DNA of 64,000 bases from Archivesica marissinica (GCA_014843695.1 CM026404.1:4339840-4403839); one strand, 5' to 3'. Shown: positions 1 through 13,393, numbered from the stretch's first letter. Program-made: numbers and translations. The notes: generated by a model from the letters alone, not told the origin.

Positions 1-1287
1 GCTGTTGAACTGGAATAGACATGGATCTAGCAACACGTAAACTATGCCTCCCTCCATCACCTCTGCTAAAACTGTTCAAATTGTCACGACTTTTCTGAAC
101 AATCTGTGCTCCAAGACTTGCCTGACTGCGGCCGGAATCTGGTGGTTGTCTATCTGAAAGTATGCCAGACATTGGACGCCTGGGCTTCTGTGGAGTGTTG
201 CCCGCCGATTTAGTCATCAGGTTTGTCATGCTTCCGCTGCCCCGGGTAGCTTTGAACCCCGATGACGCAATGGAAACTGTAGAAGTTGATGACCGTGAAG
301 AATCCAATGGTTCATCTCCATCTGCTCTCGCTCGACGTAGAGCAAATGCCCTGTTTGGCCGAGTCATTGACATAGTACCCTTGCCCTTTGACCCATGTCT
401 AGCAAACTGACCTACATCTGAAGAATCTAGATCACTAGTTCGAACTGTGCTATCACCGTTAACTTCACTGAATATATCCGACACCAATGATTGCCTTTCC
501 TCGGCAGAATGTTTTCTATCTTTTTCACGAGGTGCAGGTCGATGCTTAGCACCTCCCATTTTGACGGAAGGTTTAGATGGTAACGATTCTGTCAATTTTA
601 GTTTTCCTCTCCCCAAAACTTCCCTTGGGCTTTTATATAATGATGGTTTAACAAAGTCTTCATCACCATTGACTAATGCTATCACACTAGATGTATCCGA
701 TTCAAAATCAACACTGTCGTCTAATATTAAACAATTATTTGTGTCGTTCATATATTGAGCATTTGGATTAGTAAATACGTTTTCATCATAAAATCCATTT
801 TCCTTTGCTCTTATATTGTCCGTTTTATCACACTGGCTTTTTGGTATGTACTGTTGACTGGTTCTAGGATTAGAGCCCATTCGTTCTTCCATGGCAGCCA
901 TGACAGTCTGCGTATCCCTTAGTAACACTTCTGTATCTAGACTGGCTATACTTCCATTGCTGCTATGGTTACCACGACTGCTTAAGTCTCGTGCACTGTC
1001 AAATTCACTACCGTATTTAGTCAAAGAAATTGATTCAGAATCGGTGTCTTCATACCGTGCTGATACATGACTAGATATTTTCACAGCACGTTGAGATTGT
1101 GTTTGGAAAGCGGATGCAGTGCCATTAATTGTGAGATCTGTCCTCGACGACATTGGGCTCTCTTTTGTGCCACTTTTATCACTGGTTGTTGGGCTAGGGA
1201 CTACAGGAGGGATCATGGGTAATCTACGACCAGTGCCCTGCCGTTTACGACTTAACCCATTCGGTACCCGACCCGACGACTTACTAT
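1..1287 (-). CDS. CEP170: CEP170-like gene, large 3'-ward exon (runs off left edge)
   Basis: The minus strand is open for 428 codons from an acceptor (tttgcag) just above 1287 to the window edge. The exon starts with 2 nt (AT) that complete the codon begun by the upstream exon, giving Asp. It encodes a Ser/Thr/Arg-rich, probably disordered region. Family blocks are visible: DTEVLLRDTQTVMAAMEERM at about residues 113-132, DSVDFESDTSSVIALVNGDE at about 187-207, and NRAFALRRARAD at about 310-321. These correspond in order to the DTxLILKxTExxxAxLEA, SDVDTASTxSL and PTRxxxLRRARLG blocks of vertebrate CEP170/CEP170B (recalled from knowledge of the family). The C-terminal half of the family binds microtubules and targets subdistal appendages. 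No start or stop codon is expected in this internal exon. Forward-strand ORFs here are antisense shadows. The symbol denotes the family; CEP170 versus CEP170B orthology is not resolved. Confidence 0.9.
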
Positions 1288-1576
1288 CTGCAAATAGATA
1301 GATTACAACATAATTATATAAACACATATTACTTAATCTAGTCACTAAGACTAACAGAAATGATAAAACATAGCTAACCCTTTCACCCCTACATCCTGCT
1401 GTGGAAGATTCCATATTGTAATATAGAAGAGCTCGCAAACGACAAGAAGAACTCGCGAACGAGAAGATATAGAAGAGTCCATTACAGCGTTACAGGGCTC
1501 AGCTAGGGGCTGACCGTATCTGACCTTATTAATAACAAGTCTGTTTGAGTCATACCAGAAGTAACATTTATAAATA

Positions 1577-2080
1577 TACAGTCTACATCCCGGACCGAAC
1601 AAAATACTTCGACATAACCAAAGAACAAGTTAATGAAATTCGATATAAACACAGGGATCAGTTTAGAGGGCGATGTGGGCGAAATTGTCGCCCTAGGGAC
1701 CCTGACATCGCCCTCTGGGGGCCCCATTTCTCCCTAAAAAAAATAAATATATTTTTTGGTTTTTATGATTTTCAAACAAAATTTTGTCTAGTAAGATACA
1801 CTGGCCCATTATAAAGCACTCCTTCTATTCAAATGTGGTATTTAATGGTTGTATTGTGCATTTTAACCCTATTTTGCAGAAGTATATTAAAGAACACCAT
1901 TTAAGGAAGCGATCACGCGCTTTCTCACTTCTCCCAAAAATTCTGACAGAATGAACCCTGTTAAAACAGATCGAATTATATGTAAAATGATAGTGTCTGA
2001 AACGGGACTTTCATCCGACTTATCCGAGATAACCGGAGAATTCGACATAACCGACTTTGACATAGCGGATGTAGACAGTA
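1577..2080. mobile_element. TA-flanked MITE carrying a nested insertion
   Basis: The ends are inverted (tacagtctacatcc and gatgtagacagta) and flanked by TA. A second, uninterrupted copy is at 60433-60606. Relative to it, this copy is split by the element at 1652-1960. TA target duplication points to the mariner/Tc1 superfamily. Confidence 0.65.
1652..1960. mobile_element. hAT-like MITE (CAGGG ends), nested
   Basis: Begins cagggatca and ends gaatgaaccctg. Internal landmarks are a GC-rich stem (gggcgaaattgtcgccctag) and gcgatcacgcgctttctcac. Related copies are at 12756-13037, 20422-20716 and 20355-20950. It is inserted in the TA-flanked element around it. Confidence 0.6.
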
Positions 2081-3195
2081 TACACAATGTTTGTGTTACC
2101 AGAGAATCAAAGGTAATATCAGAAAAAATATTCTATACTTTCTTATTCCTGTTAATAAAATATAATGACAACTTCTTGCAATGTCATGATTCTGATTAGC
2201 TGATGCAGCCCATGTGATCGCCGTTCATAACCCGCAAAATGATTCAATCCTCTAAGTACCCAAGGTGATTATCAATGCTGTTTCAGTAGAGTAAGAGCGT
2301 GTACAGGCACGGATATGTTTGACGAACCAAAAAGACATCTTGTTTTGTAATTTGTAAATTGTTAGTTTGTACCGTAATTATAACACCTGAATGTATTCTG
2401 CATTGTTTTATGAACTAATTAGGTGTAAAAACTGACATTTTATACCTCAGTGAAACACAGAAAAAGAAATACAATATTGTTTCAACAGAGGGTTTAGTGA
2501 GGTCAACCAAGTACAGTGAATCAAGTGTGAACCTGCATTGTTCAATACAAGCAAAGGTACCGAAACACGGCTAATAAACTAGTACAACATGAATGCACTC
2601 TAATCTCTTCAGGAGGAGTCACTCATATGGGCAACCGGTAGCGACGATAAATAAACGTAAAACACACAATGCACTCTAAATAACAAGAAACGAGAAACAG
2701 GCACTTCTGTTGTAAAATACTCACAATTTGATCTAAAATACACCAAAACAAATAAAATAATCCCATCTGTGTCCAATTTTTCAACAGTATGTAAATCATT
2801 CTGTGCTAGAATTCATGAAAATTCTCTTCTTAAATGAAATGTTCTTAAATATTTAAGTCCTAAGTATGCATAAGACCTGTATTTCAGCAAACATATTCCA
2901 GTTGAATACTGTATAGCATAACCTAATCACACCCTGTAGATAAACTCTGTAAAACTATATACAGTAAATCCTTAATCTTCCATTTACTAAGCTATCCTAC
3001 AAACATTTATTTACTAGTATTGTTAATCAGGATATAGTCCAGTATGTCGCTGATTAGGGCTCCTGTGGCCATGTACTTTGCTACATGTTCACTCGTATAT
3101 TTACTATTATTTCCATTGTGTTTTGTTTTACTCTTTCAGTGTTCAGTTTTCTCCAATTACACGTTGTAGACAATGGGCGACTACGTCCAATGTAA
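2081..3195. other. Intron sequence without recognised features
   Basis: AT-rich, no convincing ORF. The only item seen is the SINE C fragment at 2588-2660. Confidence 0.6.
2588..2660 (+). mobile_element. Fragment of SINE family C
   Basis: tctcttcaggaggagtcact followed by catatgggcaaccggtagcg matches, in reverse orientation, the non-tRNA end of the SINEs at 28556, 29604 and 36770. The tRNA head is missing. Confidence 0.5.
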
Positions 3196-3431
3196 ACAAC
3201 TTTTAACATTTACCCTGCCGAATGTGCAAACAACATAGATCCAGATCAGCTGCAGCTTATTATGCTGCGTCTGATCAGGATCTATGGTGTTTGCTATTCA
3301 GACATGTGTTTTAGCTCCACTATCTGAATAGCAAACAGCATAGAGTCTGATCAGGCATTCCGTGCCGGCTGATCTGGCTCTATGCTATTTGCAAAATCGA
3401 CTTTAGGTGTGATTGGCAGGTTAAGGGTTAA
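3196..3431. mobile_element. Hairpin MITE (GATCAGGATCTATG type)
   Basis: Contains alternating inverted modules such as gcaaacaacatagatccaga, ctgatcaggatctatg and ttagctccactatctgaata, ending near ggttaagggttaa. Related copies are at 11735, 27395, 52051 and in the array at 15290. The sequence folds back on itself several times. Confidence 0.6.
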
Positions 3432-3509
3432 ATATCATTGGTATAAGTACATTTCGCTATTTTAACCATTCGCTCTTTTTTACCCATAAATATTTTATTT
3501 TGGACTGAT

Positions 3510-4168
3510 ATGACATGACCGACTGGTACATTATGGATCAATGTTCTGAATGACCGACTGGTACATTGTGGATCAATGTTCTGAATGACCGACTGGTACG
3601 CGACTGGTACATAATGGATCAATGTTCTGAATGACCGACTGGTACGTTATGGATCAATGTTCTGAATGACCGACTGGTACATTGTGGATCAATGTTCTGA
3701 ATGACCGACTGGTACATTATGGATTAATGTTCTGAATGACCGACTGGTACGTTATGGATCAATGTTCTGAATGACCGACTGGTACGCGACTGGTACATAA
3801 TGGATCAATGTTCTGAATGACCGACTGGTACATTATGGATCAATGTTCTGAATGACCGACTGGTACGTAATGGATCAATGTTCTGAATGACCGACTGGTA
3901 CGTTATGGATCAATGTTCTGAATGACCGACTGGTACATTGTGGATCAATGTTCTGAATGACCGACTGGTACGTTATGGATCAATGTTCTGAATGACCGAC
4001 TGGTACGTTATGGATCAATGTTCTGAATGGCCGACTGGTACGTTATGGATCAATGTTCTGAATGACCGACTGGTACATTGTGGATCAATGTTCTGAATGA
4101 CCGACTGGTACGTTATGGATCAATGTTCTGAATGACCGACTGGTACGTAATGGATCAATGTTCTGAAT
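3510..4168 (+). repeat. 35-bp tandem repeat
   Basis: About 18 units with core tgaccgactggtacrttatg followed by gatcaatgttctg. Two units (near 3600 and 3785) contain a partial duplication (cgactggtacgcgactggta). Variants differ mainly at the three bases after tggtac. Confidence 0.9.
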
Positions 4169-4515
4169 CAGATTTGTTTATATTGAATGGTTTGTTGGTA
4201 TACAAATCAGTTAGAATAACAAATTTGATCAATAGCATGATTATATTTTAGTTAAATAAATATTTAAATATACATGCACATGTCATAGCAAGCAAGCCCA
4301 TCACATAACCATGATGGTAGAGAAATACATGTGAACTACCCCCCTTCAGGATTAATCTTACATTCTACATTAATCAGGAACATGAACGCTCCACAAATCA
4401 CAGCTTGTCGCAATGACAGAACAGTTTATTGCCAGGGCATACATCATGTCACTATTGGTCAAAACGGTTGTACGCATTGCATCACGGCTTAATGCTGATT
4501 CACCCGACACTGTAA

Positions 4516-7500
4516 CGGAAACATCGGACATCCAGTGTAACGGTATCACCAGACATCGAGTGTAACGGTATCACCAGTGTAACGGTATCACCAGACATCC
4601 AGTGTAACAGTATCACCAGTGTAACGGTATCACCCGTATAACGGTATCACCAGACATCCAGTGTAACAGTATCACCAGTGTAATGGTATCACCAGTGTAA
4701 CGGTATCACCAGACATCCAGTGTAACGGTATCACCAGTGTAACGGTATCACCAGACATCCAGTGTAACAGTATCACCAGTGTAACGGTATCACCAGACAT
4801 CCAGTGTAACGGTATCACCAGACATCCAGTGTAACAGTATCACCAGACATCCAGTGTAACGGTATCACCAGACATCCAGTGTAACAGTATCACCAGACAT
4901 CCAGTGTAACGGTATCACCAGTGTAACGGTATCACCAGTGTAACGGTATCACCAGACATCCGGTGTAATGGTATCACCAGTGTAATGGTATCACCAGACA
5001 TCCAGTGTAACAGTATCACCAGTGTAATGGTATCACCAGACATCCAGTGTAATGGTATCACCAGTGTAACGGTATCACCAGTGTAACGGTATCACCAGTG
5101 TAATGGTATCACCAGACATCCAGTGTACCGGTATCACCAGACATCCGTTGTAACGGTATCACCAGACATCCAGTGTACCGGTATCACCAGACATCCAGTG
5201 TACTGGTATCACCAGACATCCAGTGTACCGGTATCACCAGACATCCAGTGTACTGGTATCACCAGACATCCAGTGTACCGGTATCACCAGACATCCAGTG
5301 TACCGGTATCACCAGTGTAATGGTATCACCAGACATCCAGTGTACCGGTATCACCAGACATCCAGTGTACCGGTATCACCAGACATCCAGTGTAACAGTA
5401 TCACCAGACATCCAGTGTAATGGTATCACCAGAGATCCAGTGTACCGGTATCACCAGACATCCAGTGTACCGGTATCACCAGACATCCAGTGTACCGGTA
5501 TCACCAGACATCCAGTGTAACAGTATCACCAGACATCCAGTGTAATGGTATCACCAGACATCCAGTGTAACGGTATCACCAGTGTAACGGTATCACCAGA
5601 CATCCAGTGTAACGGTATCACCAGACATCCAGTGTACCGGTATCACCAGTGTAACGGTATCACCAGACATCCAGTGTAACGGTATCACCAGACATCCAGT
5701 GTAACGGTATCACCAGACATCCACTGAAACGGTATCACCAGACATCCACTGTAACGGTATCACCAGACATCCAGTGTAACGGTATCACCAGACATCCAGT
5801 GTAACGGTATCACCAGTGTAACGGTATCACCAGACATCCAGTGTACCGGTATCACCAGTGTAACGGTATCACCAGACATCCAGTGTAACGGTATCACCAG
5901 ACATCCAGTGTAACGGTATCACCAGACATCCACTGAAACGGTATCACCAGACATCCACTGTAACGGTATCACCAGACATCCAGTGTAACGGTATCACCAG
6001 ACATCCAGTGTAACGGTATCACCAGTGTAACGGTATCACCAGACATCCAGTGTACCGGTATCACCAGTGTAACGGTATCACCAGACATCCAGTGTAACGG
6101 TATCACCAGACATCCAGTGTAACGGTATCACCAGTGTAACGGTATCACCAGACATCCAGTGTAACAGTATCACCAGTGTAACGGTATCACCAGACATCCA
6201 GTGTAACAGTATCACCAGTGTAACAGTATCACCAGACATCCAGTGTAATGGTATCACCAGTGTAACGGTATCACCAGACATCCAGTGTAACAGTATCACC
6301 AGTGTAACGGTATCACCAGACATCCAGTGTAATGGTATCACCAGACATCCAGTGTAACGGTATCACCAGTGTAACGGTATCACCAGACATCCAGTGTAAC
6401 GGTATCACCAGTGTAACGGTATCACCAGACATCCAGTGTAACGGTATCACCAGTGTAACGGTATCACCAGACATCCAGTGTAATGGTATCACCAGTGTAA
6501 CAGTATCACCAGACATCCAGTGTAACGGTATCACCAGTGTAATGGTATCACCAGTGTAACGGTATCACCAGTGTAACGGTATCACCAGTGTAACGGTATC
6601 ACCAGTGTAACAGTATCACCAGTGTAACAGTATCACCAGTGTAACGGTATCACCAGTGTAACGGTATCACCAGACATCCAGTGTAATGGTATCACCAGAC
6701 ATCCAGTGTAACAGTATCACCAGACATCCAGTGTAACGGTATCACCAGTGTAACGGTATCACCAGACATCCAGTGTAATGGTATCACCAGTGTAACAGTA
6801 TCACCAGACATCCAGTGTAACGGTATCACCAGTGTAATGGTATCACCAGTGTAACGGTATCACCAGTGTAACGGTATCACCAGTGTAACGGTATCACCAG
6901 TGTAACAGTATCACCAGTGTAACGGTATCACCAGTGTAACGGTATCACCAGTGTAACGGTATCACCAGACATCCAGTGTAACAGTATCACCAGACATCCA
7001 GTGTAACGGTATCACCAGTGTAATGGTATCACCAGACATCCAGTGTAATGGTATCACCAGACATCCAGTGTAACGGTATCACCAGACATCCACTGTAATG
7101 GTATCACCAGACATCCACTGTAATGGTATCACCAGTGTAACGGTATCACCAGACATCCAGTGTAACAGTATCACCAGTGTAACGGTATCACCAGACATCC
7201 AGTGTAACAGTATCACCAGTGTAACAGTATCACCAGACATCCAGTGTAATGGTATCACCAGTGTAACGGTATCACCAGACATCCAGTGTAACAGTATCAC
7301 CAGACATCCAGTGTAATGGTATCACCAGACATCCAGTGTAACGGTATCACCAGTGTAACGGTATCACCAGACATCCAGTGTAACGGTATCACCAGTGTAA
7401 CGGTATCACCAGTGTAACGGTATCACCAGTGTAATGGTATCACCAGACATCCAGTGTACCGGTATCACCAGACATCCGTTGTAACGGTATCACCAGACAT

Positions 7501-10500
7501 CCAGTGTACCGGTATCACCAGACATCCAGTGTACTGGTATCACCAGACATCCAGTGTACCGGTATCACCAGACATCCAGTGTACTGGTATCACCAGACAT
7601 CCAGTGTACCGGTATCACCAGACATCCAGTGTACCGGTATCACCAGTGTAATGGTATCACCAGACATCCAGTGTACCGGTATCACCAGACATCCAGTGTA
7701 CCGGTATCACCAGACATCCAGTGTAACAGTATCACCAGACATCCAGTGTAATGGTATCACCAGAGATCCAGTGTACCGGTATCACCAGACATCCAGTGTA
7801 CCGGTATCACCAGACATCCAGTGTACCGGTATCACCAGACATCCAGTGTAACAGTATCACCAGACATCCAGTGTAATGGTATCACCAGACATCCAGTGTA
7901 ACGGTATCACCAGTGTAACGGTATCACCAGACATCCAGTGTAACGGTATCACCAGACATCCAGTGTACCGGTATCACCAGTGTAACGGTATCACCAGACA
8001 TCCAGTGTAACGGTATCACCAGACATCCAGTGTAACGGTATCACCAGACATCCACTGAAACGGTATCACCAGACATCCACTGTAACGGTATCACCAGACA
8101 TCCAGTGTAACGGTATCACCAGACATCCAGTGTAACGGTATCACCAGTGTAACGGTATCACCAGACATCCAGTGTACCGGTATCACCAGTGTAACGGTAT
8201 CACCAGACATCCAGTGTAACGGTATCACCAGACATCCACTGAAACGGTATCACCAGACATCCACTGTAACGGTATCACCAGACATCCACTGTAACGGTAT
8301 CACCAGACATCCAGTGTAACGGTATCACCAGACATCCAGTGTAACGGTATCACCAGACATCCAGTGTAACGGTATCACCAGACATCCACTGTAACGGTAT
8401 CACCAGACATCCACTGTAACGGTATCACCAGACATCCACTGTAACGGTATCACCAGTGTAACGGTATCACCAGACATCCAGTGTAACAGTATCACCAGTG
8501 TAACGGTATCACCAGACATCCAGTGTAACAGTATCACCAGTGTAACAGTATCACCAGACATCCAGTGTAATGGTATCACCAGTGTAACGGTATCACCAGA
8601 CATCCAGTGTAACAGTATCACCAGTGTAACGGTATCACCAGACATCCAGTGTAATGGTATCACCAGACATCCAGTGTAACGGTATCACCAGTGTAACGGT
8701 ATCACCAGACATCCAGTGTAATGGTATCACCAGACATCCAGTGTAACAGTATCACCAGACATCCAGTGTAACGGTATCACCAGTGTAACGGTATCACCAG
8801 ACATCCAGTGTAATGGTATCACCAGTGTAACAGTATCACCAGACATCCAGTGTAACGGTATCACCAGTGTAATGGTATCACCAGTGTAACGGTATCACCA
8901 GTGTAACGGTATCACCAGTGTAACGGTATCACCAGTGTAACAGTATCACCAGTGTAACAGTATCACCAGTGTAACGGTATCACCAGTGTAACGGTATCAC
9001 CAGACATCCAGTGTAATGGTATCACCAGACATCCAGTGTAACAGTATCACCAGACATCCAGTGTAACGGTATCACCAGTGTAACGGTATCACCAGACATC
9101 CAGTGTAATGGTATCACCAGTGTAACAGTATCACCAGACATCCAGTGTAACGGTATCACCAGTGTAATGGTATCACCAGTGTAACGGTATCACCAGTGTA
9201 ACGGTATCACCAGTGTAACGGTATCACCAGTGTAACAGTATCACCAGTGTAACGGTATCACCAGTGTAACGGTATCACCAGTGTAACGGTATCACCAGAC
9301 ATCCAGTGTAACAGTATCACCAGACATCCAGTGTAACGGTATCACCAGTGTAATGGTATCACCAGACATCCAGTGTAATGGTATCACCAGACATCCAGTG
9401 TAACGGTATCACCAGACATCCACTGTAATGGTATCACCAGACATCCACTGTAATGGTATCACCAGTGTAACGGTATCACCAGACATCCAGTGTAACAGTA
9501 TCACCAGTGTAACGGTATCACCAGACATCCAGTGTAACAGTATCACCAGTGTAACAGTATCACCAGACATCCAGTGTAATGGTATCACCAGTGTAACGGT
9601 ATCACCAGACATCCAGTGTAACAGTATCACCAGACATCCAGTGTAATGGTATCACCAGACATCCAGTGTAACGGTATCACCAGTGTAACGGTATCACCAG
9701 ACATCCAGTGTAACGGTATCACCAGTGTAACGGTATCACCAGACATCCAGTGTAACGGTATCACCAGTGTAACGGTATCACCAGACATCCAGTGTAACGG
9801 TATCACCAGTGTAACAGTATCACCAGACATCCAGTGTAACAGTATTACCAGTGTAATGGTATCACCAGTGTAACGGTATCACCAGTGTAACGGTATCACC
9901 AGTGTAACGGTATCACCAGTGTAACGGTATCACCAGTGTAACAGTATCACCAGTGTAACGGTATCACCAGTGTAACGGTATCACCAGACATCCAGTGTAA
10001 TGGTATCACCAGACATCCAGTGTAACAGTATCACCAGACATCCAGTGTAACGGTATCACCAGTGTAACGGTATCACCAGACATCCAGTGTAACGGTATCA
10101 CCAGTGTAACAGTATCACCAGACATCCAGTGTAACGGTATCACCAGTGTAACGGTATCACCAGTGTAACGGTATCACCAGTGTAATGGTATCACCAGTGT
10201 AACGGTATCACCAGACATCCAGTGTAACGGTATCACCAGTGTAACAGTATCACCAGACATCCAGTGTAACGGTATCACCAGTGTAACAGTATCACCAGAC
10301 ATCCAGTGTAACAGTATCACCAGACATCCAGTGTAACAGTATCACCAGACATCCAGTGTAACAGTATCACCAGACATCCAGTGTACCGGTATCACCAGAC
10401 ATCCAGTGTAATGGTATCACCAGACATCCAGTGTAACAGTATCACCAGACATCCAGTGTAATGGTATCACCAGTGTAACGGTATCACCAGACATCCACTG

Positions 10501-11016
10501 TAACGGTATCACCAGACATCCAGTGTAACAGTATCACCAGTGTAACGGTATCACCAGACATCCAGTGTAACGGTATCACCAGTGTAACGGTATCACCAGA
10601 CATCCAGTGTAACGGTATCACCAGTGTAACGGTATCACCAGACATCCACTGTAACGGTATCACCAGACATCCAGTGTAACGGTATCACCAGACATCCAGT
10701 GTAACAGTATTACCAGACATCCAGTGTACCGGTATCACCAGACATCCAGTGTACCGGTATCACCAGTGTAATGGTATCACCAGACATCCAGTGTAACAGT
10801 ATCACCAGACATCCAGTGTAACGGTATCACCAGACATCCAGTGTAACAGTATCACCAGATATCCAGTGTACCGGTATCACCAGACATCCAGTGTAACAGT
10901 ATCACCAGACATCCAGTGTAACGGTATCACCAGACATCCAGTGTAACGGTATCACCAGACATCCAGTGTAACGGTATCACCAGTGTAACGGTATCACCAG
11001 ACATCCGTTGTAACGA
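4516..11016 (+). repeat. 17/25-bp composite satellite with higher-order duplication
   Basis: Two related units alternate irregularly: 17 bp (agtgtaacggtatcacc) and 25 bp (the same preceded by agacatcc). The array spans about 6.5 kb in the intron between the exons ending at 1287 and starting at 13110. Variant runs (taccgg, taacag, taatgg, cactgaaacgg) recur in the same order 2.33 kb apart: 5102-7432 and 7433-9762 are near-identical. Long ORFs on both strands are by-products of the simple units. Confidence 0.95.
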
Positions 11017-11597
11017 CATCATGGATATGCCTGACCCTAAGCAAGTGTACTTTGATAGAAAAATAAAAGCGCTGTGCCATATTGGGTTTACTGTTGGGAA
11101 TGCAGAAGGACTATAGTACATCGCACATATAGACAACCTACATGCTGATAAGGACAATTCACCAGCCTGTGGATATGAATTTGTTATCAACTTATCATCT
11201 TAGTTGACATTCAAAATTATAATATACTTCATAAATATTCATAGCTCGTTTCTACATTAGTTTCTGCTGAGCAATAATGTAACTTGACAGTTATGTCCAT
11301 GTCACCAGAACGCGATCGTGGTGGTCAATGAAGCAAGCTGAGAGTAAATGGAGATATACAACACTACCAACCATGTATGTATCTACCCCTTGTGGTCTCA
11401 CATTGCGTTACTCCAGCCCACAATCTGTATGCATATTGTATGTAAAGAGGTACCTGCCAGTTTTGACAACGCATGAAAGAACCTCCGATCTGGCGAAACA
11501 ATAAAACCGTTAAACTGTCTGAAACGGCCGAGAACTTGTGATCCCAGTATAATTAGCGTGTGCTTATAAACAACTCACTCATTTGAAACGCTCGAAA
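11017..11597. other. Intron sequence without recognised features
   Basis: Unique-looking sequence between the satellite and the Tigger-like element; nothing further seen. Confidence 0.6.
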
Positions 11598-11970
11598 TAC
11601 AGTACAACCTGTAGTAAGCAGCCAGTCGATGGAAGTACAAGAAATAACTGCTTAGCATAGGTGGCTGCTTAATAGAGGTCGAATAAGTAATAATATATCA
11701 GATGGGGCAACTGAAAACTAGATGCATAACACTTTGCATATTAGCGGCAGATAAAATCACTTTTGCAAACAGCATAGAACCATTCTGTGCCATCTGATCA
11801 GGCTCTATGCTTATTGCTATTCAGATAGTGAAGCTAAAACACTTGGCTTAATAGCAAACAGACGGCTGGATCTATGTTCTTTGCAATGTGATTTCATTTA
11901 CTCAGCAGGTAAAGGGTTAATACAGGTTGGCTGTTGCATAGAGGTGGTGGATAACACAGGTTTAACTGTA
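11598..11970. mobile_element. Tigger-like MITE interrupted by a hairpin element
   Basis: Left end tacagtacaacctgtagt and right end acacaggtttaactgta are imperfect inverted repeats of the type seen at 12117-12310. The inner part (about 11735-11920) is a hairpin element ending in gggttaat, inserted into it. Confidence 0.5.
11735..11922. mobile_element. Hairpin MITE nested in the Tigger-like element
   Basis: Modules ttttgcaaacagcatagaac, ctgatcaggctctatgctta and gatagtgaagctaaaacact are shared with the other hairpin elements of the window. It ends at gtaaagggttaa. Confidence 0.55.
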
Positions 11971-12116
11971 TCTTTATGATGTGTCCAATTTACGCTTGAG
12001 AATCCGTACTATGAGAAATTATTGTGGTCTTGCCTAAGGAGCCCTCCACCAACATTCTACATGCACAAATAAAACAAAGTGCAAAATGCAGAGGTTACAT
12101 AACGCTTACATCTGTA

Positions 12117-12310
12117 TACAGTCAAACCTGTGCTAAAGGCCACCTCCGAATAAAGGCCGCATATGAAAAACCTGTCTCTAAAGGCCACCATTTTTCTCTC
12201 TCGTCGAGCCATTTTCAATGCATTTTAACCCTCTATTGAGAGGCCACCTGCCAACAAAGGCCACGTTTTGACTTTCCCGAGGGTGGCCATTATAGACAGG
12301 TTTGATTGTA
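12117..12310. mobile_element. Tigger/mariner-like MITE with TA target site
   Basis: 194 bp with inverted ends tacagtcaaacctgtgc and acaggtttgattgta, flanked by TA. The interior repeats aaaggccac three or more times. No transposase is encoded. Confidence 0.75.
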
Positions 12311-12329
12311 TATATTTTTAATTTTTGGA

Positions 12330-12745
12330 CAAGTTTATTCATCGTCGCATCACCGGTTAATTGGGACGCTGCCTCAAGAAGTTTATTAATAATTTTATTA
12401 TTTGGACGATATAGTCATTTGCAATTCCAGAAGTATCTGTCAATTTTTCACTTTTTAACTTCTTGCAAAATGATATGATCAGAAACTCAATATGGCCCAA
12501 TTAATAGTCTCGGTGTATATTTATTTGACTGACCAGGCAAAATATATCAACGCCTGTTCCCAGACTAACATGCCCAGTATATACACAGATACATGAGATC
12601 TCTGTTTATAGTCACATCTGAAACGCTGTTAATACATTTATGATAAAACAGGGGATTGAACCTGCTATACCTGGCTGGATTCACAGTCCAATGTGTTAAG
12701 AACTGGACTACTGACCTGTCTGCATCTGAATCAGAGAGACTTGGC
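12330..12745 (-). mobile_element. Degenerate SINE family C copy, probably interrupted
   Basis: The left part (tcgtcgcatcaccggttaat) resembles the 3' end of the SINEs at 28556 and 29604. The right part (12640-12745, gggattgaacctgctatacc) is a tRNA-like head in minus orientation. Between them (about 12420-12570) lies a sequence matching the ends of the long element at 37824-38516, which suggests a nested insertion. Confidence 0.4.
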
Positions 12746-12755
12746 ATACCAGTAT

Positions 12756-13037
12756 CAGGGTTCATTCTAGGTCAGAATTTTTGGGAGAAGTGAGAAAGCG
12801 CGTGATCGCTTCCTAAAATGGTGTTCTTTAATATACTCCTGCAAAATAGGGCTAAATTGCACAGTACAACCATTAAATACAAGTGCTTTATAATGGGCCA
12901 GTGTACAACATTTTGTTTGAAAATCGTAAAAACCAAAAAATAAATAAAACCAAAAAATATTTTTTTTTTTTTTTAGGGCGAAGTCAGGGTCCCTAGGGCA
13001 ACTATTTCGCCCACATCGCCCTCTAGAATGATCCCTG
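12756..13037. mobile_element. hAT-like MITE (CAGGG ends)
   Basis: Reverse-oriented copy of the element at 1652-1960: starts cagggttcattctagg, ends ctagaatgatccctg. Flanked on both sides by cagtat. Lies about 70 bp from the splice donor at 13110. Confidence 0.65.
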
Positions 13038-13109
13038 CAGTATGTGAGAATTATGAGATTGGTAATGCCTTCCCAAGAACCAATCAAAAACTCTGTTGCA
13101 TAATCTTAC

Positions 13110-13233
13110 CATCAGATATAGATGAACCAGGACTGGAAAGGTCCATGTCTGATTTGTTCTGGGATTTCTGATTGGTCAAGGCTGCCCACTGACTCACCCA
13201 CTTTGGAGCATCATTTGGCACAGCTGGGTTCTC
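13110..13233 (-). CDS. CEP170: CEP170-like gene, short exon with WVSQWA motif
   Basis: This 124-nt exon is too short for ordinary ORF calling. An acceptor (atattttcag) ends just above 13233, and the donor G|GTAAGA follows 13110. It opens in phase 0 with GAG AAC CCA and leaves one nucleotide (G) that pairs with AT of the next exon. The peptide contains APKWVSQWAALTNQ, a close match to the KRWVSQWASLA segment that follows the TYTIE block in vertebrate CEP170 proteins. It ends SSPGSSISD. The exon is flanked by introns of about 25.4 kb upstream and 11.8 kb downstream, both filled with repeats. Motif identity, frame and splice sites agree, so the call is firm. A hAT-like MITE (12756-13037) sits only about 70 bp past its donor. 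Confidence 0.9.
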
Positions 13234-13393
13234 CTGAAAATATTTGATAGATATATAATTATCAAGGTGACTGACTACATTGTACTATAAAGAATGCATT
13301 TAGCTAGACTAAACAGAGTGTATCACCATATGCCTGGTTCCCTGGGGAGAGCAGCTGGTCTGTTACTTCTGTAAGGGTTACATACATGTGGCA

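Noticed and set aside
162..1301. Plus-strand ORFs opposite the left exon
   Set aside because: They are antisense to a continuous minus-strand coding exon with family motifs.
4516..11016. CRISPR-like array
   Set aside because: There are no unique spacers; the whole unit is repeated, the DNA is eukaryotic, and no cas genes exist.
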